From an uncultured Clostridium sp. (GTDB lineage Bacteria; Bacillota; Clostridia; Lachnospirales; Lachnospiraceae), in contig URFM01000032.1 of the NCBI GenBank assembly GCA_900547035.1, positions 1 through 41,392 on the forward strand: DNA of 41,392 nucleotides, read 5' to 3'. Positions 22,752 to 31,237 of the stretch are shown here, one piece after another. How positions within the stretch are numbered: position 1 is the stretch's first letter; every line of letters begins with the position of its first letter. The translations under genes and the position numbers were made by a program. The notes beneath the pieces were generated by a model that had not been told where the DNA came from, ran no database searches, and was given only the letters and a program-made list of their open reading frames with translations.

Positions 22752-24545
22752 ATGAAGAAACGCTGGGAGATTGAAGAGAAGGATACCTGGAAGCTGGAGG
22801 ATATCATCCCCGGGGACCAGGCCTGGGAGGCGCTTTATGAGGAGGCTTCCCGGGAGGTGAAGGAGTACGGACAGTTTCAGGGAAAGCTGGGAGAGTCGGC
22901 GGACACCCTTTTGCGGGCTCTGGAATTTGAGGACCGGATTTCTCTAAAGATTGAAAAGCTTTACGTGTACGGGCGGATGAAATCCGACGAGGACACGGGA
23001 AACCAGGAGAACCAGGAGCGGTTCGGCCGGGCTCAGGCCCTGTATTTTGAGGCGGCGGGCCTTTCCTCCTTTATGGTTCCGGAAATCCTGAGCCTGGAGC
23101 CCTCCGTCCTGCAGGCCTTCCTGGAGGAAAATGAGGGACTGCAGGTGTACCGCCGTCTCTTTCAGATGCTGGAAAAAAGACGGGCGCATACCCTGCCGGC
23201 CCAGATGGAAGCCCTTCTGGCCCAGTCCTATGACGCGACCCAGGGCGCTTCCCAGATTTTCAATATGTTCAACAACGCGGACGTCCGCTTCCCGGCCATC
23301 ACCGGGGAAAATGGCCAGGAGCTGTCGGTAACCCACGGGACCTACATTTCCCTTCTGGAAAATAAGGACAGGAGAATCCGCAGGGACGCCTTCCAGGCTC
23401 TTTACAGCGTTTACGCCCAGTACAAAAATACCATCTGCGCCACCTTTTCCGCAAATGTAAAGCAGGCCCTGTTCTACGCCAAAGCCCGGGGCTATGCCTC
23501 CAGCCGCCAGCATTCCCTGGCAGAGAATGAGGTGCCGGAGGCAGTGTACGACAATCTGGTGACTGCGGTCCGGAAGGGGCTTCCCCTTCTGCACCGTTAT
23601 GTGGGAATACGAAAAAAAGCCCTGGGCCTTGAGGACCTTCACATGTACGACCTGTATGTGTCCATGGCGGCGGACGTGGAGCGCAGATACACCATCGAGG
23701 AGGCAAAGAATCTGGTCCTGGAGGGGCTGAAGCCTCTGGGGGAGGCGTATGGAAAACTGCTGCGGCAGGGATTTGAGGACCGCTGGATTGACGTGTATGA
23801 AAACGAGGGAAAGCGCAGCGGAGCCTACTCCTGGGGCGTGTACGGCACTCATCCCTATGTGCTGATGAATTTTAACGGAACGTTAAACGATGTGTTTACC
23901 CTGGCCCACGAGATGGGACATTCCATCCACACCTACTATTCCAACCAGGCCCAGCCCTATGTGTATGCGGGCTACAAGATTTTCGTGGCGGAGGTGGCCT
24001 CCACCTGCAATGAGGCCCTGCTGATTCGCTACCTGATGGGGCGGACGAAGGACCGGAAGGAACTGCTGCATCTGATTAACCATTTCCTGGAAAGCTTTCG
24101 GGGAACCTTGTTCCGCCAGACCATGTTTGCGGAGTTTGAGCAGCAGGCCCATCAGATGGCGGGTGAGGGCAAACCGCTGACGGCCCAGAACCTGTGCCGG
24201 ATGTACCATCAGCTGAATGTGGATTACTTCGGACCGGAGCTGACGGTGGATGAGGAGATTGACTATGAGTGGGAGCGGATTCCCCATTTCTATACCCCAT
24301 TTTATGTATACCAGTACGCCACAGGATTTTCGGCGGCGGTGGCCATCAGCAGCGGGATTTTAAAAGGAGACGGCCAGGTGCTCCGGGGATACCGGAAGTT
24401 TCTGGAGGGCGGCTGCTCCCAGACGCCGGTAGATTTGCTGAAGCTCTGCGGCGTGGATTTGTCCACACCGGAGCCCATTGAAAAGGCCTTGGATGTGTTC
24501 CGGGAGCTGCTGGACCAGTTTGAGAAAGAGGGAGGACTTTCATAA
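22752..24545 (+). CDS. pepF: Oligoendopeptidase F
   Basis: A 597-residue M3B metallopeptidase. The zinc motif is A-H-E-M-G-H-S-I-H-T (about residues 384-393), with the third ligand in E-V-A-S-T-C-N-E about 25 residues later. P-Y-V-L-M-N-F-N-G-T-L-N-D-V-F just ahead is typical of PepF. It cleaves cytoplasmic peptides of about 7-17 residues and has no signal peptide. Length is normal. AGGAGGCAGGAAG precedes the ATG. The MATE gene starts two bases after its stop, so the two are co-transcribed. Confidence 0.95.
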   Translation: MKKRWEIEEKDTWKLEDIIPGDQAWEALYEEASREVKEYGQFQGKLGESADTLLRALEFEDRISLKIEKLYVYGRMKSDEDTGNQENQERFGRAQALYFEAAGLSSFMVPEILSLEPSVLQAFLEENEGLQVYRRLFQMLEKRRAHTLPAQMEALLAQSYDATQGASQIFNMFNNADVRFPAITGENGQELSVTHGTYISLLENKDRRIRRDAFQALYSVYAQYKNTICATFSANVKQALFYAKARGYASSRQHSLAENEVPEAVYDNLVTAVRKGLPLLHRYVGIRKKALGLEDLHMYDLYVSMAADVERRYTIEEAKNLVLEGLKPLGEAYGKLLRQGFEDRWIDVYENEGKRSGAYSWGVYGTHPYVLMNFNGTLNDVFTLAHEMGHSIHTYYSNQAQPYVYAGYKIFVAEVASTCNEALLIRYLMGRTKDRKELLHLINHFLESFRGTLFRQTMFAEFEQQAHQMAGEGKPLTAQNLCRMYHQLNVDYFGPELTVDEEIDYEWERIPHFYTPFYVYQYATGFSAAVAISSGILKGDGQVLRGYRKFLEGGCSQTPVDLLKLCGVDLSTPEPIEKALDVFRELLDQFEKEGGLS

Positions 24546-24547
24546 CA

Positions 24548-25933
24548 ATGGCGGCTACAAAAGCAGAAGGGCGGGACGGACTTTTAAAGGGAAGTCCCGC
24601 CAAAGGACTTTTTCTATTTGCGGTCCCGCTGATTCTGGGAAACCTGTTTCAGCAGTTCTACAATATGACGGACTCCATCATTGTAGGGAACTTTGTGGGG
24701 GAGGATGCCTTGGCGGCGGTGGGGGCCTCCTATGCCCTGACCAATGTATTTATTATGATTGCTATCGGCGGAGGAAACGGGGCTTCCGTGCTGACTTCCC
24801 AGTATCTGGGAGCGAAGCAGTACAGCCGGATGAAGACCTCCATTTCCACCTCCTGTCTGACCTTTTTGATATTGAGTATCTTTTTGGGGGCCTTCGGCTT
24901 CTTTTTCAGCGGCCCCATCCTGCGGGCGCTGGATACGCCGGAGAATATCCTGGGACAGGCGGAACTGTATTTGAGTATCTATTTTCTGGGAATGCCCTTC
25001 CTGTTTATGTACAACGTGCTGGCGTCGGTGTTTAACGCCATGGGGGATTCCAGAACGCCTCTGTTCCTGCTGATTTTCTCCTCCCTGCTGAATGTGGTGC
25101 TGGATATCATTTCCGTCACCTCCATGGGTATGGGCGTAGATGGCGTGGCCATTGCCACGGTAATGGCCCAGGGGATTTCCGTGAGCATCTCCTTCGGGGT
25201 GCTGCTGCGCCGGCTGAAGGGGTACGACCACAGGGGAGACGAGGTGCCCTTTAAGCGCTACGACCGGCATATGCTGGCGGTGGGAACGAAAATCGCGGTT
25301 CCCACCATTTTACAGCAGTCCATTGTCTCCATCGGCATGCTGCTGGTGCAGTCGGTGGTCAACGGCTTCGGTTCCGCGGCTCTGGCGGGCTATTCCGCGG
25401 CCAGCCGGATTGAATCCATCTGCATCGTTCCCATGATTGCCACGGGAAACGCGGTGGCCACCTTTACGGCCCAGAATATCGGGGCGGGCCAGAAGGAACG
25501 GGTGAAAAAGGGATACGCGGCCAGCTACGGGCTGATTTTTGGCTTCGGGGCTCTGATTGCGGTGATCATTGCTCTCTTTAAAGGACCGATTATTTCCAGC
25601 TTCTTGCAGGGAGATACTCAGTCCACAGCCTATTCGGTTGGGTACGGATATCTGTCCTTCATCGGATGGTTCTTTGCTCTCATTGGTCTGAAGGCGTGTA
25701 CGGACGCGGTGTTAAGAGGCTCCGGGGATGTGCTGGTGTTCACCACGGCCAACCTGGTCAATCTGGCAATCCGGGTGTTCGCAGCCTTCCGGTTTGCGCC
25801 GGTGTGGGGCGTGGCGGCAGTGTGGTATGCGGTTCCCATGGGCTGGGGAGCCAACTACCTGATTTCCTTTGTCCGCTATCTCAGCGGAAAATGGATGGAG
25901 CGCAAGGTAATCGAGGAGAAGAAAGAAAAGTAA
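24548..25933 (+). CDS. MATE-family multidrug/sodium antiporter
   Basis: A 461-residue protein with twelve predicted membrane segments in two pseudo-symmetric halves. Landmarks: I-L-G-N-L-F-Q-Q-F-Y-N-M-T-D-S-I-I-V-G at the first helix, and S-A-A-L-A-G-Y-S-A-A-S-R-I-E in helix 7, both typical of DinF/NorM-like MATE transporters. It exports cationic drugs or metabolites using a Na+ or H+ gradient; the substrate is unknown. It starts two bases after pepF with GAGGGAGGACTTTC upstream. A bidirectional terminator follows. Confidence 0.93.
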   Translation: MAATKAEGRDGLLKGSPAKGLFLFAVPLILGNLFQQFYNMTDSIIVGNFVGEDALAAVGASYALTNVFIMIAIGGGNGASVLTSQYLGAKQYSRMKTSISTSCLTFLILSIFLGAFGFFFSGPILRALDTPENILGQAELYLSIYFLGMPFLFMYNVLASVFNAMGDSRTPLFLLIFSSLLNVVLDIISVTSMGMGVDGVAIATVMAQGISVSISFGVLLRRLKGYDHRGDEVPFKRYDRHMLAVGTKIAVPTILQQSIVSIGMLLVQSVVNGFGSAALAGYSAASRIESICIVPMIATGNAVATFTAQNIGAGQKERVKKGYAASYGLIFGFGALIAVIIALFKGPIISSFLQGDTQSTAYSVGYGYLSFIGWFFALIGLKACTDAVLRGSGDVLVFTTANLVNLAIRVFAAFRFAPVWGVAAVWYAVPMGWGANYLISFVRYLSGKWMERKVIEEKKEK

Positions 25934-25954
25934 AAACAGATAGTAAGAAGATAA

Positions 25955-26005
25955 GAAAAAAAGGAGGCATGCAGCCCGGAAAGGGATAACATGCCTCCGC
26001 TTTTA
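25955..26005 (+). terminator. Bidirectional terminator between the MATE gene and hsp20
   Basis: GGAGGCATG (25963-25971) pairs with CATGCCTCC (25990-25998), with an A-rich side and a CTTTT side, so it serves both convergent transcripts. Confidence 0.8.
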
Positions 26006-26017
26006 TTACGTTTATCA

Positions 26018-26452
26018 TTAATTGATGGAAATGTACTTGGGAGCGGCTTCTACCTTGGGCGCTTCCTTGGGGATGGTCAGGCGCAGCAGGCCATTGGCGA
26101 AAGCGGCGTGGATATCTTCCTGGCGCAGTTCCTCACCCACAAAGAAGGTCCTCTTGCAGCCGCCGGTGTAGCGCTCTCTGTGAAGATAGGAGCCTTCGGC
26201 CTTCTGACCGCCGGCGTGCTGGGCGGTCACGGTCAGGTAGCCATCCTTTAATTCCGCCTGAATCTCTTCCTTGCCGTATCCGGGCAGTTCAATTTCCAGG
26301 ATATAGTTTCCGTCCTTTTCCAGGATGTCCGTCCGCATGATGGGCAGTTTCCTGGCCGGCTCCTGCTTCTCGCTGGAGCTGGTGAAAAATGGGTCGTTAA
26401 AAAAGTCATCTAATAAATTTAATCCGTAATTTCCTCTGGGAATCAGCATCAT
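26018..26452 (-). CDS. Hsp20/alpha-crystallin family small heat-shock protein
   Basis: A 144-residue protein with the alpha-crystallin domain at about 40-140: Y-I-L-E-I-E-L-P-G-Y-G-K-E-E-I, then G-Y-L-T-V-T-A and F-A-N-G-L-L-R-L-T-I-P-K-E, followed by a short C-terminal I-S-I-N anchor. Small heat-shock proteins hold unfolding proteins for refolding by DnaK/ClpB. The start P-R-G-N-Y-G-L-N-L-L-D-D-F-F is typical of clostridial Hsp18. A CIRCE operator overlies its promoter, so HrcA control is expected. Confidence 0.94.
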   Translation of the reverse strand: MMLIPRGNYGLNLLDDFFNDPFFTSSSEKQEPARKLPIMRTDILEKDGNYILEIELPGYGKEEIQAELKDGYLTVTAQHAGGQKAEGSYLHRERYTGGCKRTFFVGEELRQEDIHAAFANGLLRLTIPKEAPKVEAAPKYISIN

Positions 26453-26497
26453 AAGTAGTTCCTCCTCGATTTCTGTGTTTTAAAGTTCCTAATGGTT

Positions 26498-26525
26498 ATT
26501 ATAGCAGAATTGTTAGCACTGTCAA
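26498..26525 (-). promoter_or_regulatory. Promoter of hsp20
   Basis: On the minus strand, TTGACA (plus 26520-26525), 16 bases, TATAAT (plus 26498-26503): both boxes match consensus. The CIRCE dyad covers the -35 box. Confidence 0.8.
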
Positions 26526-26539
26526 GAGGTGAGTGCTAA
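26513..26539 (-). promoter_or_regulatory. CIRCE operator (HrcA site)
   Basis: TTAGCACT-G, nine bases, GAGTGCTAA. Only one base differs from the consensus TTAGCACTC-N9-GAGTGCTAA. HrcA binding here would block RNA polymerase at normal temperature. Confidence 0.88.
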
Positions 26540-26600
26540 TAAATTCGGCAATTTTTACGCATGAAGGTAAGAAACCTGCTCCTATGGGAGAAAAGGAGCG

Positions 26601-26864
26601 CTATCCTTCTTCCGGCGTTCCAAAAACTCGGATGTATTCATCTGCAAGGAGACAAGATTCGTTCCATTTTTTTGCTTTTTTCCGGGTTAACAATTCAAGG
26701 TCGGCGTGCCCATTTCGCGCACTATAAACAAAATATCTTCCTCTTGGGCTGCGATACAATGCGTAATAGACATATCCTAAATCATTGTACATTCTTTGGG
26801 TCCAATCGCACACGAGCTCTGCTGTTTTCGTATCATACAGTTTACCGTTTATAATTTTTTTCAA
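26601..26864 (-). CDS. Small hypothetical protein common in acquired regions
   Basis: An 87-residue protein starting with TTG after GGAGGTG. It begins K-K-I-I-N-G-K-L-Y-D-T-K-T-A and contains Y-V-Y-Y-A-L-Y-R-S-P-R-G-R-Y-F-V-Y and W-N-E-S-C-L-L-A-D-E-Y-I. I recognise the pattern from small proteins of unknown role in clostridial mobile regions, but I cannot assign a function. It is AT-rich compared with hsp20 and is divergent from the regulator gene at 27100. Confidence 0.6.
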   Translation of the reverse strand: MKKIINGKLYDTKTAELVCDWTQRMYNDLGYVYYALYRSPRGRYFVYSARNGHADLELLTRKKAKKWNESCLLADEYIRVFGTPEEG

Positions 26865-27099
26865 GTTGACACCTCCAGATTTGTTTGAGCTTGTAAAAAA
26901 TGATTTTTTGATGGAAAAGTATGGCTCCGAATGGGAGATGATTGATAGTCTACCAAATAAAATGTGGAATGGGGTTTACCTCAAAAATAACAATAATAAT
27001 AAAAAGCGTTAATTTTTTGTGATATAAGAAATGAATCATGGCATTCTATAGAAATTTGCGTTATAATAATTCAAAAAAATAACAGTTCAGGAGAAAAAT
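26865..27099. other. Intergenic stretch between the two AT-rich genes
   Basis: AT-rich sequence with a short plus-strand frame (ATG 26912 to TAA at 27010-27012, 33 codons, ending in N-N-N-N-N-K-K-R) that has no clear ribosome site. TATAAT at 27062-27067 is a probable -10 for the regulator at 27100, with a poor -35. Confidence 0.35.
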
Positions 27100-28365
27100 G
27101 TGAAAAATATTTATTTGGAACTACCCTCCCAAGAGGAATATGCAAATCGGTTTTGCAATTCTTTAAATAAGCTGATAGATGGCAAGAGCAACTTTGAAAT
27201 GAAAGAAATAAGCAGACAGCTTCATATGGGATATCAGCGGTTAAGCGAATTGCGCAATAATCACAAGACGCTGCCGCCCGTCAAAACGATTGATAAAATC
27301 CTCAATTACTTTGGCTGCAGCTTTGATGCGATGATAAGCAAAGATTCTGCGAAAAATGGTCCTACTTATCTGGAAGTTTTTGCAAGTTACAAATTTTTGC
27401 TGGACAGTGGGGTGGTGAAATACGATTATTACACGCCATCTTCTTGGGGATATCCCGTTCAGGAAGATGAACGGTATGGGTGCCTTTTTGAAGACGACAG
27501 TTTATGCGAGCTGTTGACGAAGTATAATGTTTTGAGCAGTCTCTTGAAGGAGGACCCGGATTTGCTGCGTATTTGGGCCGGACGCAGTCTTGACAGAATG
27601 CCGAATGAGTTTTCTTCAACCAGGGAAAATGAAGACTTGAAATGGACCATAGGAAGCCGGATTACAGAAATTTCAACTTTAAAAAATGTTTCCGTCAAAG
27701 AACTTATGCAGGGATTAGACTGTTCACAGGCGGCAATTTCTCAGTATAAGACGGGAGTACGTGCTCCATCAGCCTATACTTTAATTGCGCTTGCCCGTAT
27801 ATTGGGGACATCCGTGGATTATTTATTGGGGCATTCACCGTCCTTTTATAACGCAATCAACAGGCAGCAGATGGTTCAAATACTTTTTCATTTATTGAAT
27901 CAAGGTACGATTTGCTGTGAAAAGGTGTACCGGAATGGCACCCTGGTTGAAACGATTCTTATAGAAGACCCGATTCTGGAGACATTCTGCAAGAAGTATG
28001 GTCAGTATCGGATGAATGTGCGGAGTTTGGAAATTGATGATGAGAGAAAAGGTGCGCTGATTCAGGAGTGGATTCTGAAAAATTGCGCAAATTACAGCCT
28101 GCCTATTTTGGCAAAAGAAGATTTCCTGAATTTTAAAGATCTGTATCAATATGAATACCACCGAAAGGAAAAGGAGTCTTGCTTTTTCTGGGATCAGTCC
28201 CGGGATTTACCGGAAATATTTGACCGCATGCTTAACTGCTGCAAGGAACTGACGTATAACCACCGTCAGGCGCTGAATCACATTAAGGAAATTCAAAAGA
28301 ACAGAGAATCCCAATCACCTGGTGAGGAATCAGAATCAGATGTTTTTTCAGAAATGTTCTCCTGA
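27100..28365 (+). CDS. Two-domain XRE-type DNA-binding protein
   Basis: A 421-residue protein with a GTG start after CAGGAG. Two helix-turn-helix regions are visible: residues about 35-75 (M-K-E-I-S-R-Q-L-H-M-G-Y-Q-R-L-S-E-L-R) and a clearer Cro/CI one at about 187-245 (V-K-E-L-M-Q-G-L-D-C-S-Q-A-A-I-S-Q-Y-K-T-G, then L-A-R-I-L-G-T-S-V-D-Y-L-L-G). The C-terminal 170 residues are unassigned. Low-GC codon choice unlike pyrF next door suggests acquisition. It may regulate itself or the divergent small gene; no ligand domain is recognised. Confidence 0.72.
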   Translation: MKNIYLELPSQEEYANRFCNSLNKLIDGKSNFEMKEISRQLHMGYQRLSELRNNHKTLPPVKTIDKILNYFGCSFDAMISKDSAKNGPTYLEVFASYKFLLDSGVVKYDYYTPSSWGYPVQEDERYGCLFEDDSLCELLTKYNVLSSLLKEDPDLLRIWAGRSLDRMPNEFSSTRENEDLKWTIGSRITEISTLKNVSVKELMQGLDCSQAAISQYKTGVRAPSAYTLIALARILGTSVDYLLGHSPSFYNAINRQQMVQILFHLLNQGTICCEKVYRNGTLVETILIEDPILETFCKKYGQYRMNVRSLEIDDERKGALIQEWILKNCANYSLPILAKEDFLNFKDLYQYEYHRKEKESCFFWDQSRDLPEIFDRMLNCCKELTYNHRQALNHIKEIQKNRESQSPGEESESDVFSEMFS

Positions 28366-28398
28366 TCCAATCATCGTTCTCTTTTTTCATCCCGTAAC

Positions 28399-28427
28399 TT
28401 GCCACCACCCCCTATCTATGCTAGAAT
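28399..28427 (+). promoter_or_regulatory. Promoter of the pyrF operon
   Basis: TTGCCA (28399-28404), 17 bases, TAGAAT (28422-28427), about 34 bases before the pyrF start. The leader is too short for a PyrR-type attenuator. Confidence 0.6.
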
Positions 28428-28460
28428 GAGTACAGATTTGAAAAACCAAGGAGGAACCTT

Positions 28461-29378
28461 ATGATTCAACAGTTAATTGAAAAGATAAAAAAAACCAAGG
28501 CGCCCATCTGCGTAGGCCTGGACCCCATGCTCTCCTATATCCCGGAGCACATTTTAAAGAAGTCCTACGGGGAGTTCGGTGAGACGCTGGAGGGGGCCGC
28601 GGACGCCATCTGGCAGTTCAATAAGGAGATTATCGACCACACCTGGGATTTGATTCCCTCTGTGAAGCCTCAGATTGCCATGTATGAGCAGTTCGGCATC
28701 GAAGGCATGAAGTCCTATCAGAAGACGGTGGACTACTGCCAGGAGAAGGGACTTTTGGTCATCGGGGACGCCAAGAGAGGGGACATCGGCTCCACCTCCG
28801 CCGCTTATGCTGCCGGTCATCTGGGTAAGGTAAAGGTGGGAGAACATACCTACAGCGGTTTCCACACTGATTTTCTCACCGTCAATCCCTATCTGGGAAC
28901 CGACGGAGTAAAGCCATTTGTAGACGTATGCAAAGCGGAGGATAAGGGACTCTTTATCCTGGTCAAGACCTCCAATCCCTCCAGCGGCGAGTTCCAGGAC
29001 CGCCTCATTGATGGACGCCCCCTGTACGAGCTGGTGGCGGAGAAGGTTGTGGAGTGGGGAGCTGACTGCATGGACGGCGATTACAGCAATGTAGGAGCTG
29101 TTGTAGGCGCTACCTATCCCCAGATGAGCCAGGTTTTAAGAAAGCTGATGCCCCATACCTATTTCCTGGTACCCGGCTACGGCGCTCAGGGAGGAACGGC
29201 CCAGGATTTAAAGCACTGCTTTAACGAGGACGGACTGGGAGCTGTGGTGAATTCTTCCAGAGGCATCATTGCGGCTTATCGTCAGGAAAAATATCAGAAG
29301 TTCGGACCGGAGCATTTCGCGGAGGCTTCCCGCCAGGCGGTAATCGATATGGCTGCGGATATCAACAGCGTGTTATAA
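28461..29378 (+). CDS. pyrF: Orotidine 5'-phosphate decarboxylase (type 2)
   Basis: A 305-residue enzyme converting OMP to UMP, the last step of pyrimidine synthesis. It begins with P-I-C-V-G-L-D-P and has the catalytic D-A-K-R-G-D-I-G-S-T-S at about residues 98-108, plus V-P-G-Y-G-A-Q-G-G-T-A-Q-D. Its length and the N-terminal helices place it in the long (mycobacterial/clostridial) subfamily, not the 230-240-residue one. AAGGAGGAACC precedes the ATG. First gene of pyrF-pyrK-pyrD-x-pyrE. Confidence 0.95.
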   Translation: MIQQLIEKIKKTKAPICVGLDPMLSYIPEHILKKSYGEFGETLEGAADAIWQFNKEIIDHTWDLIPSVKPQIAMYEQFGIEGMKSYQKTVDYCQEKGLLVIGDAKRGDIGSTSAAYAAGHLGKVKVGEHTYSGFHTDFLTVNPYLGTDGVKPFVDVCKAEDKGLFILVKTSNPSSGEFQDRLIDGRPLYELVAEKVVEWGADCMDGDYSNVGAVVGATYPQMSQVLRKLMPHTYFLVPGYGAQGGTAQDLKHCFNEDGLGAVVNSSRGIIAAYRQEKYQKFGPEHFAEASRQAVIDMAADINSVL

Positions 29379-29402
29379 GCGTGTTATAGGAGAAAAAAGA
29401 CC

Positions 29403-30194
29403 ATGGCAAAAGTAAAAGTTAGGGCAGAGATTCTCTCCCAGGAATGTCTCTGCGATGATATATTCAGCATGTGGCTGAGAGCTCCGGAGATTGCCGCTCA
29501 GTCGGTTCCGGGCCAGTTTGCGGACCTCTATTCAAGGGACGGCTCCCGCCTGCTCCCAAGGCCCATCAGCCTGTGTGAAATTAACCGGGAGGAAGGCAGC
29601 CTGCGCCTGGTTTACCGCATAGCGGGGGCAGGGACCAGGGAGTTTTCCGCCCTGAAAGAGGGAGACTGGCTGGAGGTTTTGGGACCTTTGGGGAACGGCT
29701 TCCCCATGGAGGAGATGGAAGGAAAACACGCCTTCCTCATCGGAGGAGGCATCGGGATTCCGCCTATGCTCCAGCTGGCAAAGGAATTGTCCGCCAGGTA
29801 CGGAAGAGACCAGGTAACCGCGGTTTTGGGATACCGGGATGACAAGCTGTTTTTGAAAGAGGAATTTGAGCCCTGGGCCAATGTGGCGGTAGCCACGGAG
29901 GACGGAAGCGTTGGCACAAAGGGAAATGTATTGGATGCAATCCGCGGACAGGGCTTAAAGGGTGAGATTGTCTATGCCTGCGGCCCCACCCCTATGCTGC
30001 GGGCCCTAAAGGGCTACGGAGAGGAAATGAAAATCCCCTGCTGGATTTCCCTGGAGGAGCGGATGGCCTGCGGCATCGGCGCCTGCCTGGCCTGTGTCTG
30101 CCAGTCCAAAGAGATTGACGGCCACTCCCACGTACACAATAAACGCATCTGCAAAGACGGACCGGTGTTTTTGGCAGATGAGATTGAGCTATAG
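29403..30194 (+). CDS. pyrK: Dihydroorotate dehydrogenase B, electron-transfer subunit
   Basis: A 263-residue ferredoxin-reductase-like protein. The FAD-binding R-P-I-S-L-C motif is near residue 52 and the NAD-side G-G-G-I-G-I-P-P near 115. The C-terminal cysteines C-G-I-G-A-C-L-A-C-V-C with a later R-I-C hold the 2Fe-2S cluster. It passes electrons from PyrD's FMN to NAD+. It starts 24 bases after pyrF and ends 14 bases before pyrD. Confidence 0.95.
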   Translation: MAKVKVRAEILSQECLCDDIFSMWLRAPEIAAQSVPGQFADLYSRDGSRLLPRPISLCEINREEGSLRLVYRIAGAGTREFSALKEGDWLEVLGPLGNGFPMEEMEGKHAFLIGGGIGIPPMLQLAKELSARYGRDQVTAVLGYRDDKLFLKEEFEPWANVAVATEDGSVGTKGNVLDAIRGQGLKGEIVYACGPTPMLRALKGYGEEMKIPCWISLEERMACGIGACLACVCQSKEIDGHSHVHNKRICKDGPVFLADEIEL

Positions 30195-30208
30195 GGAGGT
30201 GGCATCCG

Positions 30209-31174
30209 ATGAGTCAGGAAATTCAGAATCAGAATAACAGAGAAATCCAAAACAATGGAGAAATCCGGAACATCAGCATGGAGGTGGACATTGCCGGGGT
30301 TAAGTTAAAGAATCCGGTGATGGAGGCTTCCGGTACTTTCGGCTCCGGCGAGGAGTACAGCGAGTTTGTGGATTTGAACCAACTGGGAGCCGTTGTGACC
30401 AAGGGCGTGGCCAATGTGCCCTGGCCGGGAAATCCTACGCCCCGGATTGCGGAAACCTACGGCGGCATGATTAATGCCATCGGCCTGCAGAATCCGGGAG
30501 TGGAAGTGTTCGCCAAGCGGGATATTCCCTTCTTAAAAAAATATGATACAAAGATTGTGGTCAATGTCTGCGGAAAAACCACGGAGGACTATATTGAGGT
30601 GGTGGAGCGTCTGAGGGACGAGCCGGTGGATTTGCTGGAGATTAACATTTCCTGCCCCAACGTAAAGGAGGGGGGAATCGCCTTCGGCCAGGACCCCAAG
30701 GCTGTGGAAGCCATCACCAAGGCGGTGAAGGCCCACGCGAAGCAGCCCATTATCATGAAGCTGAGTCCCAACGTGACGGACATCACGGTGATGGCAAAAG
30801 CGGCGGAGGCAGGGGGAGCGGACGCCATTTCCCTGATTAATACTCTGACCGGAATGAAGATTGACATTCACCGCCGCACCTTTGCGGTGGCCAACAAGAC
30901 GGGAGGACTTTCCGGCCCCGCCATCCGCCCGGTGGCAGTGCGGATGGTCTATCAGGCGGCCCAGGCAGTGAAGCTTCCCATCATCGGAATGGGCGGCATC
31001 TGCAATGGGGAGGACGCCCTGGAGTTCATCCTGGCCGGCGCTACGGCAGTGGCTGTGGGAACCGCCAACTTCCACAACCCTTACGCTACGGTGGAGACGG
31101 TGGAGGGAATCCGTCGGTATATGGAAAAATATGGAGTGAAGGATATTAAGGAACTCATCGGAGCGGTGAGATAA
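30209..31174 (+). CDS. pyrD: Dihydroorotate dehydrogenase B, catalytic subunit
   Basis: A 321-residue class 1B enzyme that oxidises dihydroorotate to orotate with FMN. Catalytic Cys lies in E-I-N-I-S-C-P-N-V-K. Other landmarks: N-P-V-M-E-A-S-G-T-F-G-S-G, I-M-K-L-S-P-N-V-T-D and I-G-M-G-G-I. The start at 30209 has a strong GGGAGGTGG site and adds an unusual Gln/Asn-rich tail of 23 residues before the usual beginning at Met24 (30278), which lacks a clear ribosome site. So the tail is probably real. Confidence 0.95.
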   Translation: MSQEIQNQNNREIQNNGEIRNISMEVDIAGVKLKNPVMEASGTFGSGEEYSEFVDLNQLGAVVTKGVANVPWPGNPTPRIAETYGGMINAIGLQNPGVEVFAKRDIPFLKKYDTKIVVNVCGKTTEDYIEVVERLRDEPVDLLEINISCPNVKEGGIAFGQDPKAVEAITKAVKAHAKQPIIMKLSPNVTDITVMAKAAEAGGADAISLINTLTGMKIDIHRRTFAVANKTGGLSGPAIRPVAVRMVYQAAQAVKLPIIGMGGICNGEDALEFILAGATAVAVGTANFHNPYATVETVEGIRRYMEKYGVKDIKELIGAVR

Positions 31175-31237
31175 GAACCGGACAGGAATCTGATGTTTGA
31201 CGCCTGAGGGCGGGATACCAGGGGAGAGGTGAGGAAA

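Noticed and set aside
26912..27012. 33-codon plus-strand frame ending in an Asn-rich tail
   Set aside because: No ribosome site, an AAT-repeat-derived tail, and overlap with the promoter region of two divergent genes.
28366..28460. PyrR attenuator ahead of pyrF
   Set aside because: Only about 25 bases lie between the predicted transcription start and the ribosome site, too little for antiterminator and terminator hairpins.
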